From an archaeon (lineage in GTDB: Archaea > Thermoplasmatota > Thermoplasmata > JAJSAE01), in the NCBI GenBank assembly GCA_024281315.1, contig JAJSAE010000037.1, positions 1-33,591 of the forward strand: a stretch of 33,591 nt of DNA, written 5' to 3'. The notes below the pieces were generated by a model, which ran no database searches, was not told the origin of the DNA, and worked only from the letters and a program-made list of their open reading frames with translations. Positions 8,144 through 17,881 of this stretch are shown here, piece by piece (the first letter of the stretch is position 1; the number at the start of each line of letters is the position of its first letter). The position numbers and the translations under genes were made by a program.

Positions 8144-9303
8144 ACGAACCGGCATATCTTGCGGAGAAGTATTCTAGGCAGGGGCGCCGCTCTCTATTGG
8201 CTCTTATTGTGTGTGCGGCCATATCCGGTTTTTTCCTCCTTATTATGTCTGTTTTTTCCCTGCCCGGTCTGATGTTTAACATCATCTTGCTTCTGACTCT
8301 TATGTGTGGCATTGCGCTTCTATTCCTCCCTCTTTTGGCTGTTGGCTATTATGCTCAGACGGATTTTTATAAGTCACTTCTGGATGGAAAGAACAGGCTT
8401 ATAAGGTGGAGGCATTATTCTTTTTTTGCCGTTGCATTATTCGTAATATTTGCTCTGTTTGGGATGTTCATCCCTTCGCTGGAAACCCTGTCCCTTATTC
8501 TTTCCTTTGCCAGTTTTGTAGGGGCTATATTTATGACAGCCGGCTACTTTACATACTCATCAGAGAGGGAAATGAATGAGCGGAGGACGCTGTTATCATC
8601 AGGATTTGGCAATCAAGAGTCAAAGGCCATTGAGATGGTTTCTGCGAGGTTGGCCATAGAGTCTGTTGTTGTCTTTTTTGCAATTGTTCTATTTGTTGGA
8701 ATAGTGCGCCAGAATTTTTTAGTTGGGGTTGCCTGTCTGGTTGGAGCTATAGCAGCCTTATATCATATGGTTTGGACATACAGACGCCATGCTCTGGAAC
8801 TGAGAGAATTAAGTCGGGTGAACAGAGAGATAATGTTTCGCCCCTATCTTGAGGAGCAGAGGAATGAAAGTCCGCGCATTCGAAGAATTAAAAGAGGAAT
8901 AAATGCTGTGGTTATGGCCCTTAATTATCTTTTGTGGCTCTCCCTCCTCTATGAGATTAAAATACAATCATTACCGGTAGACTGCAGCGGCGCATGGCCG
9001 CTGAATTCATCTTTTTACTTTATAGCGCTTATTTTGCTCACGGGAATAGTATTTTTTACCACGGCGGGAAGAAAGAATCGGATAGTGCGCGGTTTAATCA
9101 TGAGTTATATAACCTTCCTTCTTGCTTTTTTGTTCTATAATATGGTGGGTGGTTGCCCCTGTTGGAATTCTGCGATTATCACGAAAACATATCTTCAGGC
9201 CACTGCAATGTTCATAATAGATACCGCAGTCAAGGCCGCAATGATAACAGGGCTTCTGAACCAATGGGCCAGAAAACAGGTTGAGAAGATGCTAGCCCGC
9301 TAG
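8110..9303 (+). CDS. Multi-pass membrane protein (397 aa), long paralogue
   Basis: GTG start; multiple hydrophobic segments. C-terminal NYLLW...GIVFFTTAGRKNRIVRGLIMSYITFLLAFLFY...CPCWNSAIITKTY is homologous to the preceding ORF. Confidence 0.85.
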   Translation: MEEVIEQEGKEDEPAYLAEKYSRQGRRSLLALIVCAAISGFFLLIMSVFSLPGLMFNIILLLTLMCGIALLFLPLLAVGYYAQTDFYKSLLDGKNRLIRWRHYSFFAVALFVIFALFGMFIPSLETLSLILSFASFVGAIFMTAGYFTYSSEREMNERRTLLSSGFGNQESKAIEMVSARLAIESVVVFFAIVLFVGIVRQNFLVGVACLVGAIAALYHMVWTYRRHALELRELSRVNREIMFRPYLEEQRNESPRIRRIKRGINAVVMALNYLLWLSLLYEIKIQSLPVDCSGAWPLNSSFYFIALILLTGIVFFTTAGRKNRIVRGLIMSYITFLLAFLFYNMVGGCPCWNSAIITKTYLQATAMFIIDTAVKAAMITGLLNQWARKQVEKMLAR

Positions 9304-9306
9304 CCT

Positions 9307-10122
9307 TTAACGAGCCTCTTCTGTACTTACCTTTATCTCCCCATTCTTAATCCGCGCCGTGAGCAAATCTCCGTCTCCTATCTCCTTCCATTCTCCGTTA
9401 TCCATCCTTTCCGAGGCCACAACAAGCCCCCTGTTCTCCTCCCTGTAAACCATCCGATAGTAAGGCGCATTTTTATAACAGAGTGTCGGCCCCGCATCCT
9501 TCACCCCGTCGTGCCTGCAGTACGCGTAAAGGTTCTTTCCGTCGCTCATCACGAAGTTCAGCCCTCTGTACGGTGCCTTCAGCCTCTCTTTTTTCTCCTC
9601 CGGCACGCCTTCCCACGCATCGTTCATGTCTGCCACGGTTTTCAGCACGGCCTTTCCCACATCCCTCTCAGATTCAAGGTTCTTTATCAACAGCCAGAAG
9701 TATATCTCGCTGTCGTTCTTTCCCTGCACCATACCCGCAAAATCTCCGAGGTACGGCCGCATCTCCTCGGGTATCTTTATCGTTCCGTTGTGGGCGAAGA
9801 CAATATTTCCGAACCGGTAGGGCTGGATGTTCTCCGGGGCCCTGAGCTCCTCGATCGGGAGGCCGAGGGGGTTGCTGGCCCTCCGGATGTGGGCTATTAT
9901 TATCTCAGCTTTCGCCTCTATCTCCGGAAATTGCGGGTCACTGAAAACGGGTGTCGTGCTCCTTATAACTCTCCATCCTCCGCCGGAATGCGCGGCTACG
10001 CCCCATCCGTCCTGCTGGAGGTGCTTCGTGTCGGAATCGCTCTGGGCCAGAAGGGAACATTCTTTTTCCCTGAGGAATTCGTCTGCGTTATCAATACCGA
10101 TGGATGCGAACAGGCGGCACAT
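9307..10122 (-). CDS. Class II glutamine amidotransferase family protein
   Basis: MCRLFASIG (Cys2 nucleophile), QQDGWGVAAHS, IIAHIRRASNP, NIVFAHNGTI. Start placed at 10122 so that Cys is residue 2. Confidence 0.9.
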   Translation of the reverse strand: MCRLFASIGIDNADEFLREKECSLLAQSDSDTKHLQQDGWGVAAHSGGGWRVIRSTTPVFSDPQFPEIEAKAEIIIAHIRRASNPLGLPIEELRAPENIQPYRFGNIVFAHNGTIKIPEEMRPYLGDFAGMVQGKNDSEIYFWLLIKNLESERDVGKAVLKTVADMNDAWEGVPEEKKERLKAPYRGLNFVMSDGKNLYAYCRHDGVKDAGPTLCYKNAPYYRMVYREENRGLVVASERMDNGEWKEIGDGDLLTARIKNGEIKVSTEEAR

Positions 10123-10221
10123 GCGAGGAGAATGGAGGGGAGGGATAAAACTTTTCTTCCTTCCGATACCCTTTAATATCCTTTCTCCCTTCTTCTTCCC
10201 ACAACGGCCAGAGGGGAGATT

Positions 10222-12819
10222 TTGACAGAGAAACTGACGCCCGCAATGAAGCAGTACCACGACATGAAGGAGAGGTACCCAGATGCAATCATCTTCTTCC
10301 GAATGGGCGATTTCTACGAGACCTTCTACGATGATGCGAAGGTTGTGGCCAGAGAACTCAATATAACCCTGACATCGAGGGACAAGGCCAAGACCCCGCT
10401 GGCGGGCATCCCCTATCACGCCCTCGATACCTATCTCTCCAGAATGATAAAGAAGGGCTATCGGGTGGCCATCTGCGAGCAGATAGAGGACCCGAAGAAG
10501 GCAAAGGGCGTGGTCAAAAGGGATGTGGTGCGCGTGGTAACCCCCGGAACAGTGCTGGAGGACAGCATTCTGGAAGGGGGGAGCAACAACTACCTCATGG
10601 CCATATCTCAGGAGTGGAACCGGTACGGCCTCGCATTCGTGGATGTTTCCACCGGCGAGTTTCTGACAACCCAGATTCAGGGAGACGAGGCGGAACAGCG
10701 CGTTCTATCAGAGATAAGCCGCTTTTCGCCCTCGGAGATAATTATTTCCGAGGAGGCGGCGGGCAGCAATATTTTAAAGGAAGCGGAGCAAAGCGGCATC
10801 CTCATAACAAGGCACTCTGCCTATTCCTTCACGAAGGAGAAGGCCGAGGACACATTGAAGCGGCACTTCTCCGTACTGCGCATAGAAGGACTTGGCCTTG
10901 AGGGTGCGAACCTTGCGGTTTCGGCATGCGGGGCCGCTCTGGACTATCTCTTCCGCACTCAAAAATCATCGCTGGAGTATATAGACACCATTAAGCCGTA
11001 CAGAATCGACGATTATCTGATTCTCGACTCCTCCACCATACGCAATCTGGAACTCCTGAAGAACATCCGGGACGGCGGAAAGGACGGCTCCCTTATCGGT
11101 GTTATCGACAAAACCGTCACTCCCATGGGCTCACGGCTCCTGAAGAACTGGCTTCTCCGGCCCCTTGTTGATAAAGAGAGAATAAACGAGAGGCTGGATG
11201 CAATAGGTGAGGCCGTAGACGACCCCATACTCAGGGGTGATATGACCTCTCTCCTTTCTTCGGTGAGAGACATGGAGAGGCTCATAGCCAGAGCGGTGTA
11301 TGGCTCTGCAAACCCCCGGGACCTTGTGGCCCTCCGGGAATCCCTGAAGGTTGTTCCCGGCATAAAAAAGATGATAGACGGGAGGGGGCCTCCCCTTTTT
11401 TCAGCATTGAACAGCGATATGAATCCGCTGGAAGCTCTTGTTGAGAAACTCGATGCGGCCATGATAGACGAGCCGCCGGTAACATACAGGGATGGAGGCA
11501 TTATAAAAAAGGGCTACAGCGCCGAACTGGACGAACTCAGGGATGCGGCGGCACATGGGAAGGAATGGATAGCGGAACTTCAGAGGACCGAGAGGGAGCG
11601 GACGGGAATAAAGAGTCTGAGGGTCGGTTTCAATAGGGTATTCGGCTATTATATAGAGGTTTCAAGGTCCAACCTGAAACTCGTGCCGGAGGACTACATC
11701 AGAAAGCAGACATTGACCAATGGCGAACGCTTCATCACCCCGGAACTGAAGGAGAAAGAGGCCCTCATACTCACTGCCGAAGACAGGATGAAGGAGATGG
11801 AGTACGAACTGTTCACGGAGCTCAGGAACAGCGTGGCAGCCGAGGTTTCCGTGGTTCAGAGGAATGCTGCCGCCATATCGATTTTGGATGTCCTCCTTTC
11901 TCTCGCCACGGTTGCGGTGGAGAACAGGTATGTGCGGCCGGAAATACTGGATACACCGGAAATAACGATACTCAACGGCAGGCATCCCACAGTGGAGATA
12001 CTCCTGTCCGGAAGGTTTGTTCCCAACGATACGCGGATGGATTCGGATGGGAATAGAATGCTCATAATCACCGGGCCGAACATGGCGGGAAAGTCCACAT
12101 ATATGCGTCAGGTTGCCCTCATCGTTCTCATGGCCCAGATGGGTTCCTTTGTCCCTGCGGATGTTGCCCGCCTCTCGCTTCACGACAGGATTTTTACAAG
12201 GGTGGGGGCGTTTGACGACCTCACAAGAGGGCAGTCTACATTCATGGTGGAGATGACGGAACTGGCCAACATACTCCACTCCGCAACGGAGAAGAGCCTC
12301 GTAATTCTGGATGAGATAGGCAGGGGGACCAGCACCTTCGACGGCCTCAGCATCGCATGGGCGGTTACCGAGTACCTGCACAGCGTTAAGAAGGGTTCAA
12401 AAACCCTCTTTGCCACCCATTACCACCAGCTGACAGACCTTGCCGAGCATCTGGAAGGTTCGAAGAATTACAGCATTGCGGTGAAGGAGGAGGGGCACAA
12501 CATCGTATTCCTGAGAAAGATTGTGCCGGAGAGCACCAGCAGGAGTTACGGAATAGAGGTGGCCAAACTTGCCGGCATCCCGATACCAGTTATAGAGAGG
12601 GCGAAGGAGGTTCTCAAGGGGCTGGAGGAGGAGAATGTTCTGGAAGTCCGGCGCTCCGGCAGGCTTCAGGCCACGCTGGAGGCATTCGCAAGGGCTCAAC
12701 CGCAGAGGAAGAGCGAGGTGGAGGAGATTCTGAAGGAAGCGGATGTAATGAGCATGACGCCCATAGAGGCCCTGAATCTCCTGCACAGGTTGAAGAAGAT
12801 GCTTGAGGAGGGAGATTAA
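10222..12819 (+). CDS. mutS: DNA mismatch repair protein MutS
   Basis: FFRMGDFYETFYDDA mismatch-binding motif, GFNRVFGYYIEVSRS, ITGPNMAGKSTYMRQVALIVLMAQMGSFVPA, DEIGRGTSTFDGLSIAWA. TTG start. Confidence 0.97.
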   Translation: MTEKLTPAMKQYHDMKERYPDAIIFFRMGDFYETFYDDAKVVARELNITLTSRDKAKTPLAGIPYHALDTYLSRMIKKGYRVAICEQIEDPKKAKGVVKRDVVRVVTPGTVLEDSILEGGSNNYLMAISQEWNRYGLAFVDVSTGEFLTTQIQGDEAEQRVLSEISRFSPSEIIISEEAAGSNILKEAEQSGILITRHSAYSFTKEKAEDTLKRHFSVLRIEGLGLEGANLAVSACGAALDYLFRTQKSSLEYIDTIKPYRIDDYLILDSSTIRNLELLKNIRDGGKDGSLIGVIDKTVTPMGSRLLKNWLLRPLVDKERINERLDAIGEAVDDPILRGDMTSLLSSVRDMERLIARAVYGSANPRDLVALRESLKVVPGIKKMIDGRGPPLFSALNSDMNPLEALVEKLDAAMIDEPPVTYRDGGIIKKGYSAELDELRDAAAHGKEWIAELQRTERERTGIKSLRVGFNRVFGYYIEVSRSNLKLVPEDYIRKQTLTNGERFITPELKEKEALILTAEDRMKEMEYELFTELRNSVAAEVSVVQRNAAAISILDVLLSLATVAVENRYVRPEILDTPEITILNGRHPTVEILLSGRFVPNDTRMDSDGNRMLIITGPNMAGKSTYMRQVALIVLMAQMGSFVPADVARLSLHDRIFTRVGAFDDLTRGQSTFMVEMTELANILHSATEKSLVILDEIGRGTSTFDGLSIAWAVTEYLHSVKKGSKTLFATHYHQLTDLAEHLEGSKNYSIAVKEEGHNIVFLRKIVPESTSRSYGIEVAKLAGIPIPVIERAKEVLKGLEEENVLEVRRSGRLQATLEAFARAQPQRKSEVEEILKEADVMSMTPIEALNLLHRLKKMLEEGD

Positions 12820-14573
12820 TGGGAAAAATAGAGATTCTGGACAGCGCTGTTGCGGCGAAGATAGCGGCGGGAGAGGTTATAGACCGGCCCGCCTCCGCAG
12901 TGAAGGAATTGGTGGAGAACTCCATAGATGCCGGTGCGACAATCATAAGAATTGAGGTTGAGAGGGGCGGCAAGGACCTTATAAGGGTTTCCGACAACGG
13001 CTACGGGATGTCCAGAGAGGACGCAGAGTTATCCCTGAAAAAGCACGCAACCAGCAAGATACGGGAGATGGACGACCTTGGAAGGATAACCAGCATGGGA
13101 TTCAGAGGTGAGGCTCTTTTCAGCATATCGGCGGTCTCCAGATTCCGAATGCTCACCCGGGAAAGTGCGGAAAGCCCGGGCATGGAGATTGTGGCCGAGG
13201 GGAGTGAAATAATCTCGGTTTCTTCTGCCGACTGCCCGCTGGGGACGGAGATAGAGGTGAAGGACCTCTTCTTCAATATGCCCGCAAGGAGAAAATACCT
13301 CAAGACGGATCGGGTCGAACTGTCCCATATCAGTCAGGTTGTTGTCGAAAGAGCGCTGGCCCATCCGGAGATACACTTTTCTTTCTCTCATGGGAGAACC
13401 CAGTTATTCACCACTCCCGGAAACGGCAAGCTGCTGGACACCATTGTTGCGGTGCTCGGCTCACAGTTCGCAAGGTCCCTTATACCTATTTCGAAAACCG
13501 GGGAGGCTCAGCTCTCTGGATTCATAGCCCAGCCCCTTGAAACACCCCCCACTCTCTCGCATCTGTTCATATTCGTGAACGGCCGCCCGGTTAAGAACGG
13601 CCTCATCGTTTCGGCGGTGAGGGAGGGATACGGCACCATGCTCATGAAGGGGAGGCAGCCCGCAGGCCTCATATTCGTTGATGTGGCCCCGGAGTGGGTG
13701 GATGTGAACATTCATCCCGCAAAGCTGGAGGTCCGGTTCTCAGAGGACGGAAAGGTCTTCGGGGCCGTCAGGGACTCGGTTAGAAGTGCTCTCGGTTCAA
13801 GGGAGATAATACCGGAGCAGAGGGATATCGGAAGGCGCGCGAGTCTGGCTGGGGGCGTTTCCGCTGCGAGTTACTCGGGCCAGCACTGGCAGGGGAGAAC
13901 TGCGCCGTCACACATTCAGGACATGGGGAGGCAGGCCAGACTGCCGGAGATTGAGACCCATGAAGAAAGAACCGCAGGCGGCGGAAGGTACAGATGGCTA
14001 TCCGGCGAAATCATCGGCCAGTTATGGAACACATACATTCTCGTTCAGGCGGGGGACGAATTCCTGATGATAGACCAGCACGCAGCCCATGAACGCGTCC
14101 GATACGAGATGCTGAGAAGGGATTACGAGGAGGGCGTGAAGTCGCAGGAGCTGCTCGTCCCCGTAATCATGGAGATGAGCCAGAGGGATGTGTCATACCT
14201 GACGGAATTCTCCGGAGAATTGAGGAAACTTGGCCTCGCTCTGGAGCCCTTCGGTAGCGGAACAATCCAGATAAGTGCGGTGCCTGTGGTTATGGGGCAG
14301 GAGATTGGGAAGGAGGCAGTTAAGGAATTGCTAGGCCAGATTATCGAGGGCGGAAGAATAAAGGAGCGCAGGGAGTTTTCGGAGAACATAATAAAACTGG
14401 CCGCCTGCCACGGAGCTATACGGGCCGGTGAGACCCTTACGCTGGAACGAATCAAAATCCTGCTGAGAGAACTGGCCGCCTGTGAGAACCCGTTCACATG
14501 CCCGCACGGAAGGCCGACAATAATCTCCATGGACAGGAGAGAGGTGGAGAAGAGGTTTAAGAGGATCGTGTGA
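12819..14573 (+). CDS. mutL: DNA mismatch repair protein MutL (endonuclease type)
   Basis: GHKL motifs ELVENSIDAGA, DNGYGM, TSMGFRGEAL; C-terminal DQHAAHERVRYE and CPHGRP. Start codon overlaps mutS stop (TAATG). Confidence 0.97.
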   Translation: MGKIEILDSAVAAKIAAGEVIDRPASAVKELVENSIDAGATIIRIEVERGGKDLIRVSDNGYGMSREDAELSLKKHATSKIREMDDLGRITSMGFRGEALFSISAVSRFRMLTRESAESPGMEIVAEGSEIISVSSADCPLGTEIEVKDLFFNMPARRKYLKTDRVELSHISQVVVERALAHPEIHFSFSHGRTQLFTTPGNGKLLDTIVAVLGSQFARSLIPISKTGEAQLSGFIAQPLETPPTLSHLFIFVNGRPVKNGLIVSAVREGYGTMLMKGRQPAGLIFVDVAPEWVDVNIHPAKLEVRFSEDGKVFGAVRDSVRSALGSREIIPEQRDIGRRASLAGGVSAASYSGQHWQGRTAPSHIQDMGRQARLPEIETHEERTAGGGRYRWLSGEIIGQLWNTYILVQAGDEFLMIDQHAAHERVRYEMLRRDYEEGVKSQELLVPVIMEMSQRDVSYLTEFSGELRKLGLALEPFGSGTIQISAVPVVMGQEIGKEAVKELLGQIIEGGRIKERREFSENIIKLAACHGAIRAGETLTLERIKILLRELAACENPFTCPHGRPTIISMDRREVEKRFKRIV

Positions 14574-14622
14574 GGGGCAGGTTCAAATAGGAGAAAGTGC
14601 ATAAGGGTACAGAGGCAGAAGA

Positions 14623-15588
14623 GTGATGAGGATGAAGAAGGCAAACGGGACAAAAACAAGCTCCTTTGGCACACCCGGCAGAATAAACCATGACTCTTCG
14701 GAGTTTTACAATGGAAGGCTTTATTCAGGCAACAGGCCAAAAGAGGGCGTAAATTTTGTTGAGAATTCCATTTCATCCAACTCACTCGACCGCCTTTACT
14801 GTAAATCCAGCGAAAACATGGAAGACATACCGGACAGTAGCGTTCATCTTGTCATCACTTCTCCCCCCTACAACGCAAAGAAAGAGTACGATAAGGACCT
14901 TTCTCTTGACGAATACAGGGCTCTGTTAAAAAGCGTTTTTGCCGAAGCCTATAAGAAACTTGTTACCGGCGGCCGCCTTTGTATAAATATTGCGAATCTC
15001 GGCAGGAAGCCGTATATCCCCCTGCATAGCTACATAATTGAAGATATGCTGGATATTGGCTATTTCATGCGCGGAGAAATCATCTGGGACAAAGGCTCCA
15101 GTGCCAGTCCTTCCACCGCATGGGGGAGCTGGATGTCCGCCGCAAATCCTGTCTTGAGGGATGTGCATGAGTATATTCTGGTATTTTCCAAGGACTCTTT
15201 TTCCAGAAAGAAAAATGGAAAGGTGAATACAATCGAAAAAGAGGATTTCCTCGAATGGACAAAGAGTGTCTGGCATTTTCCTGCGGTTTCTGCGAGGAGC
15301 ATTGGCCATCCTGCTCCATTCCCGGAGGAATTGCCGCATCGACTTATTCAACTATACTCCTTCAAGGGAGATGTTATTCTGGACCCGTTTTGCGGAAGCG
15401 GAACAACCTGCCTTGCAGCATTAAAGGATGGCCGGCATTACATAGGTTACGATATTATGCCGGAGTACATAGAATTAGCCAAGGAGAGAATAGACGCATA
15501 CCGTAATCAGAGAAAACTCACCGAATATGATTCCGTAGAATCGGTTTCGGCCCCGGAGGTGGAAAAATCAGTGGATAGTCCGATTTAA
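14623..15588 (+). CDS. Type II DNA methyltransferase, beta-class, likely m4C
   Basis: TSPPYN (motif IV) precedes DPFCGSGTTCLAAL (motif I). Paired with an adjacent convergent restriction-endonuclease candidate. Confidence 0.9.
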   Translation: MMRMKKANGTKTSSFGTPGRINHDSSEFYNGRLYSGNRPKEGVNFVENSISSNSLDRLYCKSSENMEDIPDSSVHLVITSPPYNAKKEYDKDLSLDEYRALLKSVFAEAYKKLVTGGRLCINIANLGRKPYIPLHSYIIEDMLDIGYFMRGEIIWDKGSSASPSTAWGSWMSAANPVLRDVHEYILVFSKDSFSRKKNGKVNTIEKEDFLEWTKSVWHFPAVSARSIGHPAPFPEELPHRLIQLYSFKGDVILDPFCGSGTTCLAALKDGRHYIGYDIMPEYIELAKERIDAYRNQRKLTEYDSVESVSAPEVEKSVDSPI

Positions 15589-16253
15589 TCGTTTTTCCAG
15601 AAATCCACCCACCTTTCGAAGGCATTGTACTCTATATCTTTCTTTTCCCATTTTATCGGGATGCTTCTTGCCATTTTATGGGAAGTTATGGCCTCCATCG
15701 CTTCACGGCTCATCTCCACACCTCTGGGATTAGTGCCCGCTTTTGGCAGTTTGATGTACCTCCCCCGTCCTATTTCGTTTAGAACGGCCTTCTGAACCTC
15801 CATGGGAATGTAGTAAAGTCCGCCCTCCCCTCCCCAGTATATCTGGACAAGAAGCATATCACATGACGGAATGTAGTTCTCCCTGAATTCAACCGCTTTC
15901 TGTGCGTCAACAGTCCATATTAACTTCACACCGCCGAGCCTTTTGCCCGTTATGGTCTTTATGGAAAGAGGTTCGCCCGATACCATTACATCTGTTTCCG
16001 CCTCGGTTATGGGAATTTCAGTCTCCACATTTCCTTCCCCGAACTTATAAATCAGCAGGGCCACGATAATCCGCTCCCTCAGAGAACCGACTTCCATTCC
16101 TATCTTGCCTGCTCTTGAACTCTCTAGTTCTGCAAGTTGGAACAAATAGGGCAGTTTCTCTTTAATCTTCTTTACAAGCCTTTTATCTTCAAACATCTCG
16201 GGTAATCTGCTGGACATCTTTATCTCTCCTGTGCCTGTGGTTATGACTTTCAT
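15585..16253 (-). CDS. Type II restriction endonuclease, PD-(D/E)XK-like, possibly ThaI-like
   Basis: Convergent with the methyltransferase. ETDVMVSGEPLSIKTITGKR resembles a D-Xn-(S)xK nuclease motif. Start likely ATG 16253 or 16217. Confidence 0.7.
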   Translation of the reverse strand: MKVITTGTGEIKMSSRLPEMFEDKRLVKKIKEKLPYLFQLAELESSRAGKIGMEVGSLRERIIVALLIYKFGEGNVETEIPITEAETDVMVSGEPLSIKTITGKRLGGVKLIWTVDAQKAVEFRENYIPSCDMLLVQIYWGGEGGLYYIPMEVQKAVLNEIGRGRYIKLPKAGTNPRGVEMSREAMEAITSHKMARSIPIKWEKKDIEYNAFERWVDFWKND

Positions 16254-16365
16254 GCAGGCATTTCTGATGGGACATCCGCGTGACCGATATAAACCTTCTC
16301 TTGTTTCCCGACGATTTCGCCACAACCTTTAAGTTTTTACCCTCTATCTCTCCGCAGGTGTTATC

Positions 16366-17250
16366 ATGGACATGAAGGTTATTGAGGAAACGGTCTTTCG
16401 TCTTCTGGCCGATGCCAGCACGGGGGTCCCTCCGGATGTGAAGGAAGCACTCACCGAGGCCTACAAGGCAGCGGATAACGATATGGTGAAGATGAATCTC
16501 AAGGCCATTCTTCAGAACATAGACATAGCAATGGGGGAGAGGAGGCCGCTCTGTCAGGACACCGGCGTTCATATCTTCTTTGTGAGAGGAAATATAAAAC
16601 TGCTGGACAGCATATCGGATTTTGAGGAAACCATCAAAAATGCTCTGGAACGGGCAACAAAAGAGGTCCCGCTGCGGCCCAATGCGGTCCACCCCATCAC
16701 AAGGAAAAATCCGGGAAATAACATCGGTGTCGGCCTGCCGCACATAAACTACATTCCCACCGACGACCCGTGGCTGGAGATAACCGTATTTCCCAAGGGC
16801 GCAGGGTCGGAAAACATGAGTTTCATGGCCATGCTTACTCCGTCGCAGGGCCTCAAGGGGATAAAGAATTTTGTGCTGGACTGCGTAATAAAGTCCGGTG
16901 GAAAACCCTGTCCGCCAACCATTATTGGCATCGGCATCGGGGGTACATCGGATATTGCCATGCACATTGCCAAGGAATCTCTCCTGCGGCCGATAGGGGA
17001 CAGACATCCCGAAAAAGATATGGCGAAGCTGGAGGAGGAACTTCTGAATGCCATCAACGAACTGGGCATCGGTCCCATGGGCATGGGAGGTTCACCCACG
17101 ACTCTTGATGTGCATGTGGAGTATGCCTACTGTCATACCGCCAGCCTCCCCATCGCTGTGAATACCCAGTGCTGGACCGGTAGAAAGGCCACTGCGAGGA
17201 TACGGGAGAGCGGAGAGGTTGAGTACATCAAGCCGGAAAGGAGGCGTTAG
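16366..17250 (+). CDS. fumA: Fumarate hydratase (class I) alpha subunit
   Basis: RRPLCQDTGVHIFFVRGN, HPITRKNPGNNIGVGLP, GIGIGGTSDIAM. Confidence 0.93.
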   Translation: MDMKVIEETVFRLLADASTGVPPDVKEALTEAYKAADNDMVKMNLKAILQNIDIAMGERRPLCQDTGVHIFFVRGNIKLLDSISDFEETIKNALERATKEVPLRPNAVHPITRKNPGNNIGVGLPHINYIPTDDPWLEITVFPKGAGSENMSFMAMLTPSQGLKGIKNFVLDCVIKSGGKPCPPTIIGIGIGGTSDIAMHIAKESLLRPIGDRHPEKDMAKLEEELLNAINELGIGPMGMGGSPTTLDVHVEYAYCHTASLPIAVNTQCWTGRKATARIRESGEVEYIKPERRR

Positions 17251-17251
17251 G

Positions 17252-17851
17252 ATGGAATATAGGTTGAAGACACCGCTCAGCGAGGAGGATGTCAGGAAGT
17301 TGCATGTGGGAGATGTGGTCTATCTGGACGGTATCGTCTATACCGGCAGGGATGAGGTTCACATACACGCCCTTGAAGGACTAAAAGAGGGTAAAAAACC
17401 ACCGGTGGATTTTGCAGGTTCAGTGCTCTTCCACTGCGGTCCGATAATGCGTAAGAATGAGGAAGGGAACTGGGAGGTCGTGGCAGCAGGCCCCACGACC
17501 AGTTCCAGAATGAACTCTCTGGAGCCCGAATTCATTGAGAAGTTCCATGTTCGGGCAATAATAGGCAAAGGGGGAATGTCACAGCCGACGGTTGAGGCCA
17601 TGCGGAAGCATGGTGCGGTCTATCTTTCCCTTACAGGAGGTGCGGCAGCCCTTGCCGCCCGAGGCCTGAAAACCGTGAAAGGTGTGGAATGGCTCGAATT
17701 CGGTATGCCCGAGGCCATCTGGATAATCGTGGCGGAGAACTTCGGCCCTCTTCTGGTGGGCATAGATTCCCATGGTCGCAGCATATACTCGGATGTTGGA
17801 AAATCGGTGGAGGAAAAAGCAAAGATAGTAAGAAAGAAACTCGGCATATAA
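17252..17851 (+). CDS. fumB: Fumarate hydratase (class I) beta subunit
   Basis: KTPLSEEDVRKLHVGDVVYLDGIVYTGRDEVH, HCGPIMRK, GPTTSSRMN, IIGKGGM. Start ATG 17252 directly after the alpha stop. Confidence 0.93.
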   Translation: MEYRLKTPLSEEDVRKLHVGDVVYLDGIVYTGRDEVHIHALEGLKEGKKPPVDFAGSVLFHCGPIMRKNEEGNWEVVAAGPTTSSRMNSLEPEFIEKFHVRAIIGKGGMSQPTVEAMRKHGAVYLSLTGGAAALAARGLKTVKGVEWLEFGMPEAIWIIVAENFGPLLVGIDSHGRSIYSDVGKSVEEKAKIVRKKLGI

Positions 17852-17881
17852 ACCATCCGGCCGCTTCCTATTTCTTTTTTT

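Noticed and set aside
10123-10419. N-terminal extension of the glutamine amidotransferase ORF
   Set aside because: Class II amidotransferases need Cys at residue 2; MCRLF at 10122 with a correctly spaced TATA is the start.
11662-12381. 239-aa minus-strand ORF inside mutS (and similar antisense ORFs inside hef, mutL, nnr, mscS)
   Set aside because: Antisense shadow ORFs of strongly supported coding genes; composition unusual (His/Cys/Arg-rich), no recognisable motif.
16326-17007. 272-aa minus-strand ORF 16189-17007 opposite fumA
   Set aside because: Opposite strand to well-supported fumarase alpha; no motif.
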